In this document: positions 45,315 to 54,731 of the stretch, one piece after another
Position numbering within the stretch: position 1 is the first letter of the stretch
Layout: each line of letters begins with the position of its first letter
Assembly: GCA_963839475.1 (NCBI GenBank)
Contig: CAWIVH010000009.1
Coordinates: 78,126-142,125 of the forward strand
DNA length: 64,000 nucleotides
Reading direction: 5' to 3'
Source of the DNA: CAWIVH01 sp963839475
GTDB lineage: Bacteria; Acidobacteriota; UBA6911
Notes under the pieces: generated by a model
Told to the model about the DNA's origin: nothing
Seen by the model: only the letters and a program-made list of their open reading frames with translations
The model's database searches: none
Position numbers and translations under genes: made by a program

Positions 45315-48300
45315 ATGCGGCACTGCCAAGCACTGAACCGCTCTGGAGGAGTCGTTGTCGTCGCCGCCCGGTTATCGGTGAGTCTGGTGATCGGGGCGGT
45401 AGTGATGCTTCATGCTCCTGCGACCGCCGTCGCTCAACGTCCGTCCATTCGCTGCTATGGCGTCTCCGATGGTCTGGCGCATAGCGCAGTCCGTTCGATA
45501 TTTCAGGACGCCAAAGGTTACCTGTGGATTGCGACCTCCGAAGGCCTCAGCCGCTTTGACGGCTATCGTTTCAGCAACTACGGCCGACGCGAGGGTTTGG
45601 GACACGCGGTCACAAATGATGTAACCCAGGACCGTCAGGGGCGGATATGGGTGGCAACCAACGGTGCGGGGGTCGCGCTTTTCCTCGATCATCCCGAGCA
45701 ATCAGGCCGCCGAAGTCCGACCTTGTCGGCAGAACCCTCGAGATTCGTCAATCACAACGTGGGGACTTCACTCGAATCTAATCGGGTGAATGAGCTGTTA
45801 TTTGATAGCGCCGGCACTCTATGGTGCGTCACTGACGGGGGACTTTTCAGAGGCGACGTGGACTTGCGGGGGACTCTTGCGTTCACCCTTGTCGTTCCCC
45901 ATAAGCGCGTGACAGAAGCAATGGCAGCCTTTGCCGACAGCAGAGGACGGCTTTGGTTCGGCGTCGCCGATGATCTGATCGAGGTTGTTGGTGGAACCAT
46001 CATCAAGTACGGGCCGGGGGATGATGTCGGCCGTTTCCCCATCCGCTGTGTTACCGAAGATCGACGGGGCAGACTCGTCGTGGCAAATGATCACTCGGTG
46101 TTCGAGTTTGTCGCGCCTCCAGACCCATCGGCGCGCGGAAGCTGGAACCAGGTGAAGCTCGCCCTCGATTCACTCCAGACAATCAATGCAATGATTTCCG
46201 ACCCGGACGGCACTCTGTGGATTGCGACGACCAATGGTCTGGTCAGATCCAGGGACGGTAGGGAAGCGCGCTATACATCGGCTCAGGGACTTAGCGACAA
46301 CGATATCACCGCGTTGCTCAGGGATACTGGGGGCAACCTCTGGATCGGAACCTTTGGAGGTGGCATCTGCAGGATCGCCGACGAAATGATCGTGAGCATA
46401 ACGAGGTCCGAGGGATTGCCGGATCAGAAGGTCCATCAGATCGTGGTGGACCAAGGCGGAAGGGTATATGCCGCAACGGATCGGGCCGGGATGGTGGAAG
46501 TAACGGAAGGCCGGATCCCGTCAATCCGCTCTCTCGGCGGCCCGAGGTTTACCTGGATCCGGAATCAGATTTTGCAGGACCGCCGCGACGACTGGTGGTT
46601 AGGCAGCGACCGGGGCCTGATCAGAATTTCAGGACCGGATCTCAAAATGGATCGGGGTGAGTGGGTGACCCAGGCGGATGGCATCCCACCGGTCGGTGTG
46701 GCCACGCTCTGTGAAGGGCCACAGGGCGATTTGTGGGTTGTGCAGAACGACCTCAACTTCTACCACGGAACACCCTCGAAAAATGGGCGCCTGAGATTTG
46801 AGCGAGTCCCGACGGGCAACGCCTGGCCGTCTGAGAAACTCCCGACGCTCACGATGGTGGACCGGGCAGGATCACTTTGGGTGGGGGCGCAGGGTGCTCT
46901 GGCTCGAATGATTCAGGGCAAGGTGAGCATGTTCCAGGCGGATCGTGGCCTTCCGGAAACGGATCCAAGGGCGTTCTATCAAGACAGCAGGGGATGGCTG
47001 TGGATCGGTCTTCGCTTCAAGGGCGTCGCGATGACGAAGGATCCAACTGCGGTGCACCCGGATTTCGTGACCTATTCCACCGAGAACGGCGTGGCGAGTG
47101 ATACCGTCTGGTCCATTAGCGAGGATAACGCCGGGAGAATCTATTTTGGGACGGGCAAAGGGCTCGATCGGCTGGATCCGGTTTCGGGCCGGATACAGCA
47201 CTTTTCCTCGGCAGACGGACTGGCCGGAGACAGAATCATTTGCAGCAGGAGGGACCGGCAGGGAAATATCTGGATCGGAACCACAACAGGCATTTCAAAG
47301 TTCGATCCGAGGGCCGAACGGGTATCCGCTCACCCGCCACCGGTCTACGTGAGCCGGATACAGGTTGCAGGAGACGACCTGCGGCTTGCAGAAACGGGCG
47401 AAAGACATGTGCGGCAGTTCGAATTTCGCCCCTCGCAGAACAATCTCCTCATCGAATATGTGGGTCTGCATTTTGGCAGGGAGCGGGAATTGCGATACCG
47501 GTACATGCTTGAGGGCGCGGACGCGGGTTGGAGCTCGCCCAGCTATCAGCGTTCCGTCAACTATGCGCGGCTCTCGCCGGGATCGTATCGATTTCTGGTA
47601 AAGGCAGCTAATCAGGACGGGCTGGAAAGCGCCGAGCCGGCGGTCTTTCCTTTTCTGATTCTCCCCCCGATCTGGACCAGATGGTGGTTTATGGCTATGG
47701 CCGCCACGCTCTTCGCGGCACTCGCCTACTCGCTTTACCGCTATCGCCTTACGCGACTCATCCAATTGGAACGCGTACGCACTCGCATCGCTACAGACCT
47801 GCACGATGACATCGGCTCCGACCTTTCGCTAATCGCGATGGTCAGTGAAGTTGCCCGAAGTCGTGTTGCGCCCAACGAAGCGCAGCTCCGGGAGTGGCTT
47901 TCGTTGATCTCGAGCACGTCGAGGGAGCTCGTAGATTCGATGAGCGACATCGTCTGGGCTGTCAATCCCCTTCATGACCGGCTCGAAGACATGACCACAA
48001 GGATGCGCCGGTTCGCCGAGGATACACTTGGGCCGCGGAACATCACCCTCCGGTTCCCCACCCCCAATCTGGAGCAGGATGTCAAGCTGGGACCGGACAT
48101 TCGGCGAGAGATTTTTTTGATATTCAAGGAGGGTATTAACAACATCCTTCGCCACTCCGCCTGCCGCGAGTGTTGCATTCTATTCCAGACGGGACGCGGG
48201 CGGCTGGAACTCGAGCTGGCCGACGACGGTGTCGGATTTGACCCGGTTCGAGCCGATGGCGGTAACGGATTGATCAGCATGCAAAAGAGGGCCGCAGAGC

Positions 48301-48401
48301 TGGGCGGAACCCTTAAGATAGATTCCCGACCGGGCGGAGGTACTACCCTGAAGCTCAGGATATCCACAAAGAAGCCCGGTCTATTGTCCGACGCGCGCTA
48401 A
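45315..48401 (+). CDS. Beta-propeller sensor histidine kinase (Reg_prop, Y_Y_Y, HisKA_3)
   Basis: Membrane sensor with a large periplasmic part. An N-terminal membrane segment/signal (VVVVAARLSVSLVIGAVVMLHA) is followed by about 12-14 Reg_prop repeats (patterns such as D--G-LWIAT-EGLSRFDG and D--GRIWVATNGAG) forming two propellers, about residues 45-660. Then come a Y_Y_Y domain (LLIEYVGLHFG, RYRYMLEGADAGWSSPS, about 700-780), one membrane helix (about 786-806), a HisKA_3 helix with the phospho-accepting His830 in TDLHDDIGSDLS, and an HATPase_c domain (EGINNILRHS N-box, DDGVGFD, GNGLISMQKRAAELGG). The ligand is unknown; many such sensors respond to glycans. The LuxR-type regulator 74 bp downstream is the likely partner. 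Confidence 0.92.
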   Translation: MRHCQALNRSGGVVVVAARLSVSLVIGAVVMLHAPATAVAQRPSIRCYGVSDGLAHSAVRSIFQDAKGYLWIATSEGLSRFDGYRFSNYGRREGLGHAVTNDVTQDRQGRIWVATNGAGVALFLDHPEQSGRRSPTLSAEPSRFVNHNVGTSLESNRVNELLFDSAGTLWCVTDGGLFRGDVDLRGTLAFTLVVPHKRVTEAMAAFADSRGRLWFGVADDLIEVVGGTIIKYGPGDDVGRFPIRCVTEDRRGRLVVANDHSVFEFVAPPDPSARGSWNQVKLALDSLQTINAMISDPDGTLWIATTNGLVRSRDGREARYTSAQGLSDNDITALLRDTGGNLWIGTFGGGICRIADEMIVSITRSEGLPDQKVHQIVVDQGGRVYAATDRAGMVEVTEGRIPSIRSLGGPRFTWIRNQILQDRRDDWWLGSDRGLIRISGPDLKMDRGEWVTQADGIPPVGVATLCEGPQGDLWVVQNDLNFYHGTPSKNGRLRFERVPTGNAWPSEKLPTLTMVDRAGSLWVGAQGALARMIQGKVSMFQADRGLPETDPRAFYQDSRGWLWIGLRFKGVAMTKDPTAVHPDFVTYSTENGVASDTVWSISEDNAGRIYFGTGKGLDRLDPVSGRIQHFSSADGLAGDRIICSRRDRQGNIWIGTTTGISKFDPRAERVSAHPPPVYVSRIQVAGDDLRLAETGERHVRQFEFRPSQNNLLIEYVGLHFGRERELRYRYMLEGADAGWSSPSYQRSVNYARLSPGSYRFLVKAANQDGLESAEPAVFPFLILPPIWTRWWFMAMAATLFAALAYSLYRYRLTRLIQLERVRTRIATDLHDDIGSDLSLIAMVSEVARSRVAPNEAQLREWLSLISSTSRELVDSMSDIVWAVNPLHDRLEDMTTRMRRFAEDTLGPRNITLRFPTPNLEQDVKLGPDIRREIFLIFKEGINNILRHSACRECCILFQTGRGRLELELADDGVGFDPVRADGGNGLISMQKRAAELGGTLKIDSRPGGGTTLKLRISTKKPGLLSDAR

Positions 48402-48474
48402 CGGACGCTATGCGAATACATGGTGACAGCGTCGCCCGCAGCCGCTAGGCTGAAGTCCGGACCGGAGTTTACTG

Positions 48475-49161
48475 ATGTTGAATGAAAACAGCGCGACCGG
48501 ATCTCACACGTCGGCAGAGCAGCCCAATGTTACGAACATTGCGATTATCGAGGACAACAACAAATACCGCGAGATGCTCGCGTTCCTAATCAGTAATACA
48601 GACGGGTACCGTTGCAGCGGGAGCTACCGGTCGATGGAGGAAGCGCTGAGTTCCATCGAAAACAACCCTCCTGACATAGCGCTCGTAGACATCGGTCTTC
48701 CTGGCATGTCTGGAATTGAAGGAATTCAGATCCTTAAGGAACGGTTCACCTCGCTCGCGTTGCTGATACTCACGGTGTATGCGGATGACGAACGGATTTT
48801 CGACGCGTTGCGCGCCGGGGCATCCGGCTATCTCCTCAAAAAGACGTCACCTGCGAGGCTGATGGAGGGAATCAGCGAGGCCGCGGCCGGCGGCGCTCCC
48901 ATGTCACCCGAGGTGGCGCGCCGGGTGATTGCTTTGTTCCGGGAATTTCCTCCAGCGGAGAAGGCTCATTATCACCTCTCGCCTCATGAGGTTCGCATTC
49001 TGAAGCTTCTCGTTGACGGCCACAGCTACAAAACGGCAGCGGCCCACTTGGGCGTCGCGGTCCCGACCGTCTCCTTCCATCTGCAGAAAATTTACGAAAA
49101 GCTTCACGTACACTCCAAATCCGAAGCCGTGGCGAAGGCACTTCGTAACCGCCTCGTATAA
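48475..49161 (+). CDS. LuxR/NarL-type response regulator
   Basis: Partner of the kinase at 45315. The N-terminal receiver has IAIIEDNNKYREML (acidic pocket), the phospho-acceptor Asp72 in IALVDIGLPGMSG, LLILTVYADDERIF and the Lys in GYLLKKTSP. The C-terminal LuxR helix-turn-helix (about residues 163-226) reads LSPHEVRILKLLVDGHSYKTAAAHLGVAVPTVSFHLQKIYEKL. 228 residues; GGAG lies 8 bp before ATG 48475. Regulated genes are unknown. The neighbouring large secreted protein gene, 334 bp downstream, is one candidate. Confidence 0.92.
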   Translation: MLNENSATGSHTSAEQPNVTNIAIIEDNNKYREMLAFLISNTDGYRCSGSYRSMEEALSSIENNPPDIALVDIGLPGMSGIEGIQILKERFTSLALLILTVYADDERIFDALRAGASGYLLKKTSPARLMEGISEAAAGGAPMSPEVARRVIALFREFPPAEKAHYHLSPHEVRILKLLVDGHSYKTAAAHLGVAVPTVSFHLQKIYEKLHVHSKSEAVAKALRNRLV

Positions 49162-49495
49162 TTCAGAATCGCCTGCTGCATCGCCCTCGAATGCGTCCTG
49201 ACCAGCTGCCCCGACCTGGAACTCGATAGGAGAGCCCGTGGCAAACGTTCCACGACAATACCGCCAACAGTCTCGGGTTCGTCGATTATCTGGACCGGGA
49301 CCAAGTCGATGAGACCTGAGAGTCCCGACTGAGACTAGGTAAATACACGGTGACATCGAACTCACAAGCGGATTAAACATAGCCTTGAATAGCCTTATTG
49401 GCCCGGGATTTCACGAGGCTCGGTAACTCATCGTGGAAGGGTATCGAAAATGCGAAGACTTGCCCCAAGAAATTGCGAAACCAGGAGGATGTACT
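49162..49495. other. Intergenic region before the large secreted protein
   Basis: 334 bp. No gene, no hairpin with a T-run and no match to the shared promoter was found. It must carry the promoter of the gene at 49496. Confidence 0.35.
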
Positions 49496-51823
49496 ATGAA
49501 AAAATTTGCTCTCTTAGTGATTGCAGGAATCCTCACAGCCGCTCTCTTTTCCACCGATCTCTGCGGTGCCACAAATCCGAGCCAGAATCGAATCTCGGGA
49601 ACTGTCCAGTTCTATGGATGCAACCCGGTGGGGGAAAATCCCTTCTGGCTGCATGCAATAACAGTAGTACCCTCACAAGTCAAGCCTGCCGGCAAGCCCC
49701 AGACGAATAACAAGGAAACCCTGGTGGCGCGAATTAACAAGATCCGGGATGGACTATACAATTTCACCTTTGACCAGGCCGAACCGGGCAAGTTTTATTC
49801 ACTCAAGGCAAAACTGCTCTGGGAGGCTCAAGATAAGATAGTCTGGCGCGCAGAGCTTAACGGGCAGAAGAATAATGGCCAGGTTGTTGCCGGGACAAGC
49901 GACTTCAAAATCAAAGCGTACGCCATCCGCACGAAAGTTGAAGTGCTCAGCGAAATCCCAGCGTCCGCAAAGTCCAGCGCAAGCGGCAAACAGACCAGCC
50001 AGGTACCTGCATGGGTGGGAGCGGCCCACATGGACTTCTTCGATGAGGCCTCGGCCACCCGGCACCTGCGAGTCTATAGTGATTTACCCAACATCACTTC
50101 GGTCGTCCTGCAGATCTCCAATAGAGTGTTTCCAAGGGAAGAAAGGGCAATAGTGGAGTCCCTCCAGGAAACCACCCGATTCAAGGGTATTATTGCCTCG
50201 ATATCTCGTCCAGTCGACAAGCAGGGATGGACTGATCTTGGGCCGATCAACTTCAAGCAGCTTATGACGATATGCGACCCGAGGTCCGACAATACGATTT
50301 GTACACCAGGGGATGAGCACCAGGGCGAGAGACTCTCACTTGCCGATGTGCAGGCAATCAAATTCGGGGCACCTGTTTATGTGCGGGCCATCCCCGTCAT
50401 CCAGGATGATAATGGCGTCCCCGTGCGCCTCACAGATCCCACTGTTATAGGTTTTCCGGGATGGGTGATCCTCTCCAATTTTGGGGCATCTCCGATCACT
50501 GGAAGTTATCCGGATCCGGGTTCTCTGCAAAAAAATGATCACATCTATACAGCCAATTACACAGAACCGCACTTCGATTGGCTTGGTCATCCAAAGATTG
50601 GCGAGGAGGCCTGTTACGTAACTGTTAAAGAGCATCAAATCGACCCGAATTTGATTTTTGGCCTCTGCTTTTCTGACCAGAACACCTGCTCTTGGGATAT
50701 CAAACTGGTCAACTTCGGGGCTGGATACTCATTGATGGACAAAGTGAATCCTTGGAATTATATGACTTCAACTCCAGGTTTGACCATACCTGCGGGTTAC
50801 TATTTTTGTGAAAGCCTGGATACGGATAGCTGGTTGGACGATTTCCTGGATTTTGTCACAGGACTGATCGACGGGTTTGGTTGGCTGGTGACCCAATTCG
50901 CAGAGCTGTACGAGCGGATAAAATCCAGCGTGGAGTCTGTTATTGTCGAAGTTGTGAATATTGCCGGCGAACCATTTGGCATACAATGCGGCGAGGGGTG
51001 TCAAAAATGGGTAGAGGCCGGTATGGACAGCGCGCTGGCCGCGATGGGTTTGCCTCCATCTCTCCCGAACTGGGATGAACTTAAAGACAAAGGACTGGAT
51101 TACCTCACCAGACAGATTGCCGAACAGTCCGGCATCGGGAGCCTGGCCGACACATTGCTCGATGACGTGGCAAAAGAGGCCCTGAAAGGGGTAGCAAACC
51201 ATGCCGGCGATTACGCAAATGCATTGATAAACCAACTCGGTGCAAAAAACAGGGGAGGATACGGCGTACAACCACCCGTAGACTGGCTGACGGCCTATTC
51301 AGGGTTTGAGCCTGCCGTCATGACGTTTACCTTTACCCAGACCGGTTCGCTTGACTTGCTCGACCCGGTGGATTGGCATTTCTATATCGGGCAGGGAAAT
51401 GTATTTGCAGCTACCCCCAGGGTTCCCCTGCCGAAAGACTTCCCATGGATATCCAATACGGAACGCAAGCTTTCGGTCCCGATAGTCCTTCGCCCGAATA
51501 TGGCAGGTTATACCCCCTGCCCTGCATGGCGGCAACACCTAAGTCCCTATGACCAATGTTCGGACATCGAGCAGGCATTCTGGATCAGATCACTGTGGGT
51601 GCAGGACATGGTAACCCGCAAGCCATGCGCCGATCTCCCGACAGGTCTCTACACCAGACCGCAGGGATGGAACATCGATCCTGATAAAGGGATTGTCATC
51701 GAATGGCTAATGGAGCAACAAGGACTGAGCAACCCGGTCCTATACCAGGGCGTCGTTTATTATCCAGAACCTTTGGTTACAAATATCAATGATATGTGCT
51801 GGATTCTGGGACATCAACACTAG
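49496..51823 (+). CDS. Large secreted protein of unknown function
   Basis: 775-residue exported protein. Signal peptide MKKFALLVIAGILTAALFSTDLCGAT with a strong AGGAGG before ATG 49496. The N-terminal ~100 residues look like a beta-sandwich (ISGTVQFYGC, ITVVPSQVKPAG, GLYNFTFDQAEPGKFYSLKAKLL). A middle region (about 170-440) is rich in Cys/Asp and beta-strands (YYFCESLDTDSWLDDFLDF). A helical hairpin zone (450-600) holds LIDGFGWLVTQFAELYERIKSSVE and LADTLLDDVAKEALKGVANHAGDYANAL, which is unlike the rest and could insert into a membrane or mediate assembly. The C-terminus is again beta-rich and Cys-containing. No known domain is recognised. It lies downstream of the two-component pair. Confidence 0.65.
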   Translation: MKKFALLVIAGILTAALFSTDLCGATNPSQNRISGTVQFYGCNPVGENPFWLHAITVVPSQVKPAGKPQTNNKETLVARINKIRDGLYNFTFDQAEPGKFYSLKAKLLWEAQDKIVWRAELNGQKNNGQVVAGTSDFKIKAYAIRTKVEVLSEIPASAKSSASGKQTSQVPAWVGAAHMDFFDEASATRHLRVYSDLPNITSVVLQISNRVFPREERAIVESLQETTRFKGIIASISRPVDKQGWTDLGPINFKQLMTICDPRSDNTICTPGDEHQGERLSLADVQAIKFGAPVYVRAIPVIQDDNGVPVRLTDPTVIGFPGWVILSNFGASPITGSYPDPGSLQKNDHIYTANYTEPHFDWLGHPKIGEEACYVTVKEHQIDPNLIFGLCFSDQNTCSWDIKLVNFGAGYSLMDKVNPWNYMTSTPGLTIPAGYYFCESLDTDSWLDDFLDFVTGLIDGFGWLVTQFAELYERIKSSVESVIVEVVNIAGEPFGIQCGEGCQKWVEAGMDSALAAMGLPPSLPNWDELKDKGLDYLTRQIAEQSGIGSLADTLLDDVAKEALKGVANHAGDYANALINQLGAKNRGGYGVQPPVDWLTAYSGFEPAVMTFTFTQTGSLDLLDPVDWHFYIGQGNVFAATPRVPLPKDFPWISNTERKLSVPIVLRPNMAGYTPCPAWRQHLSPYDQCSDIEQAFWIRSLWVQDMVTRKPCADLPTGLYTRPQGWNIDPDKGIVIEWLMEQQGLSNPVLYQGVVYYPEPLVTNINDMCWILGHQH

Positions 51824-51853
51824 GACACAATCGAGCTACACTGAATTTAGCAG

Positions 51854-52407
51854 GTGGCCTTCGGCATTATCGGAATCGGCCTGGAGAAAAGACAGAGTCG
51901 GCAACGGCTCTGTCTTGTTATTTTGCAGGCACGAGCATGCAACGGCAGCCGCATCCGCTGCAAATTCGACCCCAAAGGCGCTTATTCGGACTATCAGCCG
52001 CAGCAGTTCGAGGAAAAAATCCCGGGCCGAACACTTGTGCCCTTGTATTCGTGGGCGCTTCCAGGGACATCGATCCCTGGTACGCAATGCTCCCGGAATT
52101 CACCGCGGAACTGGGATGGATACCCGAAACCATTCTGCTTGGAACCCTTCTGGGTCAAGAGGTGATACATGTGTCCCGCGGGATCAAGGAAGGATCGCCG
52201 GGAAGGAAAATCAAGACCGCGGCTTCGACTTTCCGCCTGCCGGGAAAGAAACCTCAAAGCCTCGAAATCGCAAATGATCCCGGGTTCACAGTCCCCATTA
52301 CCATTACTGCGGTACGTGTGGGCGATGATGTATTCAGTAGTAATGTTGGTCCTGAGCCGGCCGACCTGGTGGTGAAAGCAGCGCAAAAACTGATCTACGG
52401 ATTATAG
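51854..52407 (+). pseudogene. Probable remnant of a neutral/alkaline ceramidase-like gene
   Basis: The frame ending at 52407 reads CALVFVGASRDIDPWY, then ELGWIPETILLGTLLGQEVIHVSRGI, STFRLPGKKP and TITAVRVGDDVF, in the order found in neutral/alkaline ceramidase-like proteins (F-GAAGDINP, LG-LA-EV, V-LP, V-V-RIGD-A). Upstream the match is only kept if the frame changes around 52015 in a run of six A (YSDYQPQQFEEKIPG). The N-terminal catalytic half is absent: the region before 51854 belongs to the preceding gene. So this looks like a truncated, frameshifted fragment. The similarity is from memory of the family and is modest. Confidence 0.4.
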
Positions 52408-52443
52408 GGTGAGGGATCATGGCCTGTCGGGTCCTTCGACGCC

Positions 52444-52472
52444 TTGTCGGCCAAGCGACTCTAATGTATAAT
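52444..52472 (+). promoter_or_regulatory. Promoter of the GTPase operon: TTGTCG-17 bp-TATAAT
   Basis: TTGTCG at 52444-52449 and a perfect TATAAT at 52467-52472, with a 17-bp spacer. The first gene starts 74 bp after the -10. This is an ordinary sigma-70-like element, unlike the shared CTGACA/TATAAA group. Confidence 0.55.
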
Positions 52473-52545
52473 TTTGATCTCGCCGTGCAGATTCTAAGAT
52501 AAGATGCCGCCAAGATAGGATATCTGATCGATTACAGGAGCCCAA

Positions 52546-53136
52546 ATGAACAATGCTCGAAAGGACAAATCGGAGGAAAAGGCAGAGCAGCGCCCCCGGC
52601 CCGCTTCTGGAGAGTCATCGGCAGGGAATGTCGACAAGATTCGCGATATTCTGTTTGGCGCACAGATCAAGGACTACGAATCCCGGTTCACCCACTTGGA
52701 GGACACTGTCCAGCGGGAAGTCGCGGATGTCAAGGACAGCTTGAAACGGCGCTTCGATACCCTCGAGGCCTATTTCAGGAAAGAATCGGAGTCCCTGGCA
52801 GCGAGGGTGAAAGCGGAACACGAAGAACGCACCGATGCTATCAGTTCGCTTTCGCGTGATCTGGCAAAAAGCAATGAACAACTCGCCAAAAAGATCGGCG
52901 ACCTGGCCAACACGGCGGCCGATGACAAGCGCGCTCTCCGACAGGATCTGATGACCGAATCGAAAAAACTGGTCGAAGAAATCCGGCTCAAGCACGCGGA
53001 CCTTTCGTTACTCCTCGAAAAGCGGGTTATCGAGCTTCGGACAGAAAAGACGGATCGCGCCGCCCTCGCCGGCTTTCTCACGGAGATCGCGATCCGGCTG
53101 ACGGAAGACCTTCCCCAGCCGGCTGGCGAAAAATAG
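52546..53136 (+). CDS. Coiled-coil protein of unknown function, first gene of GTPase operon
   Basis: 196-residue cytoplasmic protein. After a polar, Lys/Glu-rich start, residues 30-42 (DKIRDILFGAQIKDYESRF) form a short motif, and residues 42-170 are a long coiled coil (RFTHLEDTVQREVADVKDSL, LAKSNEQLAKKIGDLANTAA, RALRQDLMTESKKLVEEIRL). The end (RAALAGFLTEIAIRL) is amphipathic. No membrane segment. GGAG lies 8 bp before the ATG. Its TAG overlaps the GTG of the OmpA-like gene by one base, so the two proteins are made together and probably interact. The family is not recognised; it may act as a scaffold or effector for the GTPase. Confidence 0.75.
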   Translation: MNNARKDKSEEKAEQRPRPASGESSAGNVDKIRDILFGAQIKDYESRFTHLEDTVQREVADVKDSLKRRFDTLEAYFRKESESLAARVKAEHEERTDAISSLSRDLAKSNEQLAKKIGDLANTAADDKRALRQDLMTESKKLVEEIRLKHADLSLLLEKRVIELRTEKTDRAALAGFLTEIAIRLTEDLPQPAGEK

Positions 53137-54731
53137 TGGAATCAACTCCCGGTCATCGGCTTGCCATCGAGGGACAACCTGAATCGGATGCCGACATGGA
53201 CACGGACCACCGCCTGGAAGAACTCCGCGAATTGATTATCGGCCGCGAGTTGACGCAGATCGAACGCCTTAGCAAGCGACTGGACGATCCGGCAATGCGG
53301 GCCGAGGAGGTAAGCCGGATAGTCAGCGAAGCCATCATCCTTCGTGCCGGAGCTGACCGCAGCCTGCACGGCGCCCTTCATCCCCTGGTAGAAGAGGCCC
53401 TCAGGATCTCAGTGGCGCGGAATCCCGCTTTTTTGGCCACTGCCCTGTTCCCAATTATCGGCACGGCAGTACGAAAGGCCCTCGGACACGCTTTACGAGG
53501 GATGATCGACTCCTTCGAACAGGTCCGGGAGCGCAGTTTTTCACTCCGCGGCCTGAGCTGGCGCCTTGAAGCTCTGCGCACAGGGAAAAACTTCGGCGAA
53601 ATCGTCCTCACACGGAGCCTGCGCTACCGGGTCGAACAGGTTTTCCTGATCCATCGAAAAACCGGGCTTCTGCTTCTGCACGCAGCCCGGGACGAGAAGA
53701 TCGTTCAGGATGCGGACCTGGTATCGGGCATGCTCACCGCAATCCAGGATTTCGTCCATGATTCGTTCGGCGGCGGCACCGCAGACGAACTCCAGACAAT
53801 GCAGGTGGGTGAGCATACCGTCTGGATCGCATATGGTCCCGATGCACTGCTGGCGGGAGTCATTTGGGGAACGGCGCCTGCCGAGCTGCGAAATCTTTTT
53901 GAAGGGGCTCTGGAGCGCATTCACGAAGAAGCGCGGGATGTACTCGCCCAATACTCCGGCGACAGTTCCGCGCTCGAGCCGTGGCGCCCGGTCCTGGAAA
54001 GCTGCTTCCCGGGGCAGGCGGCGGTTCAACGACCGCCGTCTCACGGCTGGATTTATCCGATTTTCCTGATCCTGCTGGCAATCGGTGCCGGATGGTACTT
54101 CTTCTATTATAAAGATCGCATTCTGTGGGCGGAGTACGTAGCCCGCGTTCGCGATCTTCCGGGCATCATTGTACTGAGCGAGGAGGCCCGTGGCCGGACC
54201 TACTATCTCTCAGGGCTCCGCGACCCGCTGGCGGAGGATCCCGCGGGCCTCTTGAAAGGTTCCGGCCTCGACCCGGGCCGGGTCGTTACGACTTGGCACA
54301 CATATCTCTCGTTTCATCCGGAGCTGGCGAAGGCGCGGCGCATCGGGGATCTCAAGGAACGGCTTGAACGGATCAATATCCGGTTTCCCGTTAATTCCGC
54401 CAAGATTCCGGCCGACCAGTTCCAGGCGCTCGACGCGGCTGAGGATGAAATGCGAAGCCTGGTCAGCGAAGCGGCGGATCGTAAGTCCACCCTTCGATTC
54501 GAGATCTTCGGCCATACTGATTCGTCCGGCAAGGAAGATCTCAATGCCGCTCTCAGCGCCCAGCGCGCGGAGGCAGTACACGAAGCTTTGTTGCAGCGAA
54601 AATTCCCGCCGTCGCTGCTCCTCGCGGAAGGAGTTCGCGACACCCGGCCGGAACGCCGGGGAACCACGGAATATGATGCCGCGGCAAACCGCTGCGTCTC
54701 GTTCCGCGTGCTATGGACGGCTTCCAAATGA
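53136..54731 (+). CDS. Inner-membrane protein with periplasmic OmpA-like domain
   Basis: Starts with GTG. Residues 1-300 are soluble and probably cytoplasmic: a helical start (LEELRELIIGRELTQIERLSKRL) and then LRYRVEQVFLIHRKTGLLLLHAA, TVWIAYGPDALLAGVIWGTAP. A single membrane helix follows (about 305-325; YPIFLILLAIGAGWYFFYY), then a BON-like segment (about 340-400; LPGIIVLSEEARGRTYYLSGL) and a C-terminal OmpA-like domain (about 405-531) with IRFPVNSAKIPADQF, IFGHTDSSGKEDLNAALSAQRAEAV. The last motif is NRCVSF instead of NRRVEF. This domain normally binds peptidoglycan, so the protein could link the cell wall to the GTPase in the cytoplasm. Its TGA overlaps the next ATG (ATGA). Confidence 0.85.
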   Translation: MESTPGHRLAIEGQPESDADMDTDHRLEELRELIIGRELTQIERLSKRLDDPAMRAEEVSRIVSEAIILRAGADRSLHGALHPLVEEALRISVARNPAFLATALFPIIGTAVRKALGHALRGMIDSFEQVRERSFSLRGLSWRLEALRTGKNFGEIVLTRSLRYRVEQVFLIHRKTGLLLLHAARDEKIVQDADLVSGMLTAIQDFVHDSFGGGTADELQTMQVGEHTVWIAYGPDALLAGVIWGTAPAELRNLFEGALERIHEEARDVLAQYSGDSSALEPWRPVLESCFPGQAAVQRPPSHGWIYPIFLILLAIGAGWYFFYYKDRILWAEYVARVRDLPGIIVLSEEARGRTYYLSGLRDPLAEDPAGLLKGSGLDPGRVVTTWHTYLSFHPELAKARRIGDLKERLERINIRFPVNSAKIPADQFQALDAAEDEMRSLVSEAADRKSTLRFEIFGHTDSSGKEDLNAALSAQRAEAVHEALLQRKFPPSLLLAEGVRDTRPERRGTTEYDAAANRCVSFRVLWTASK

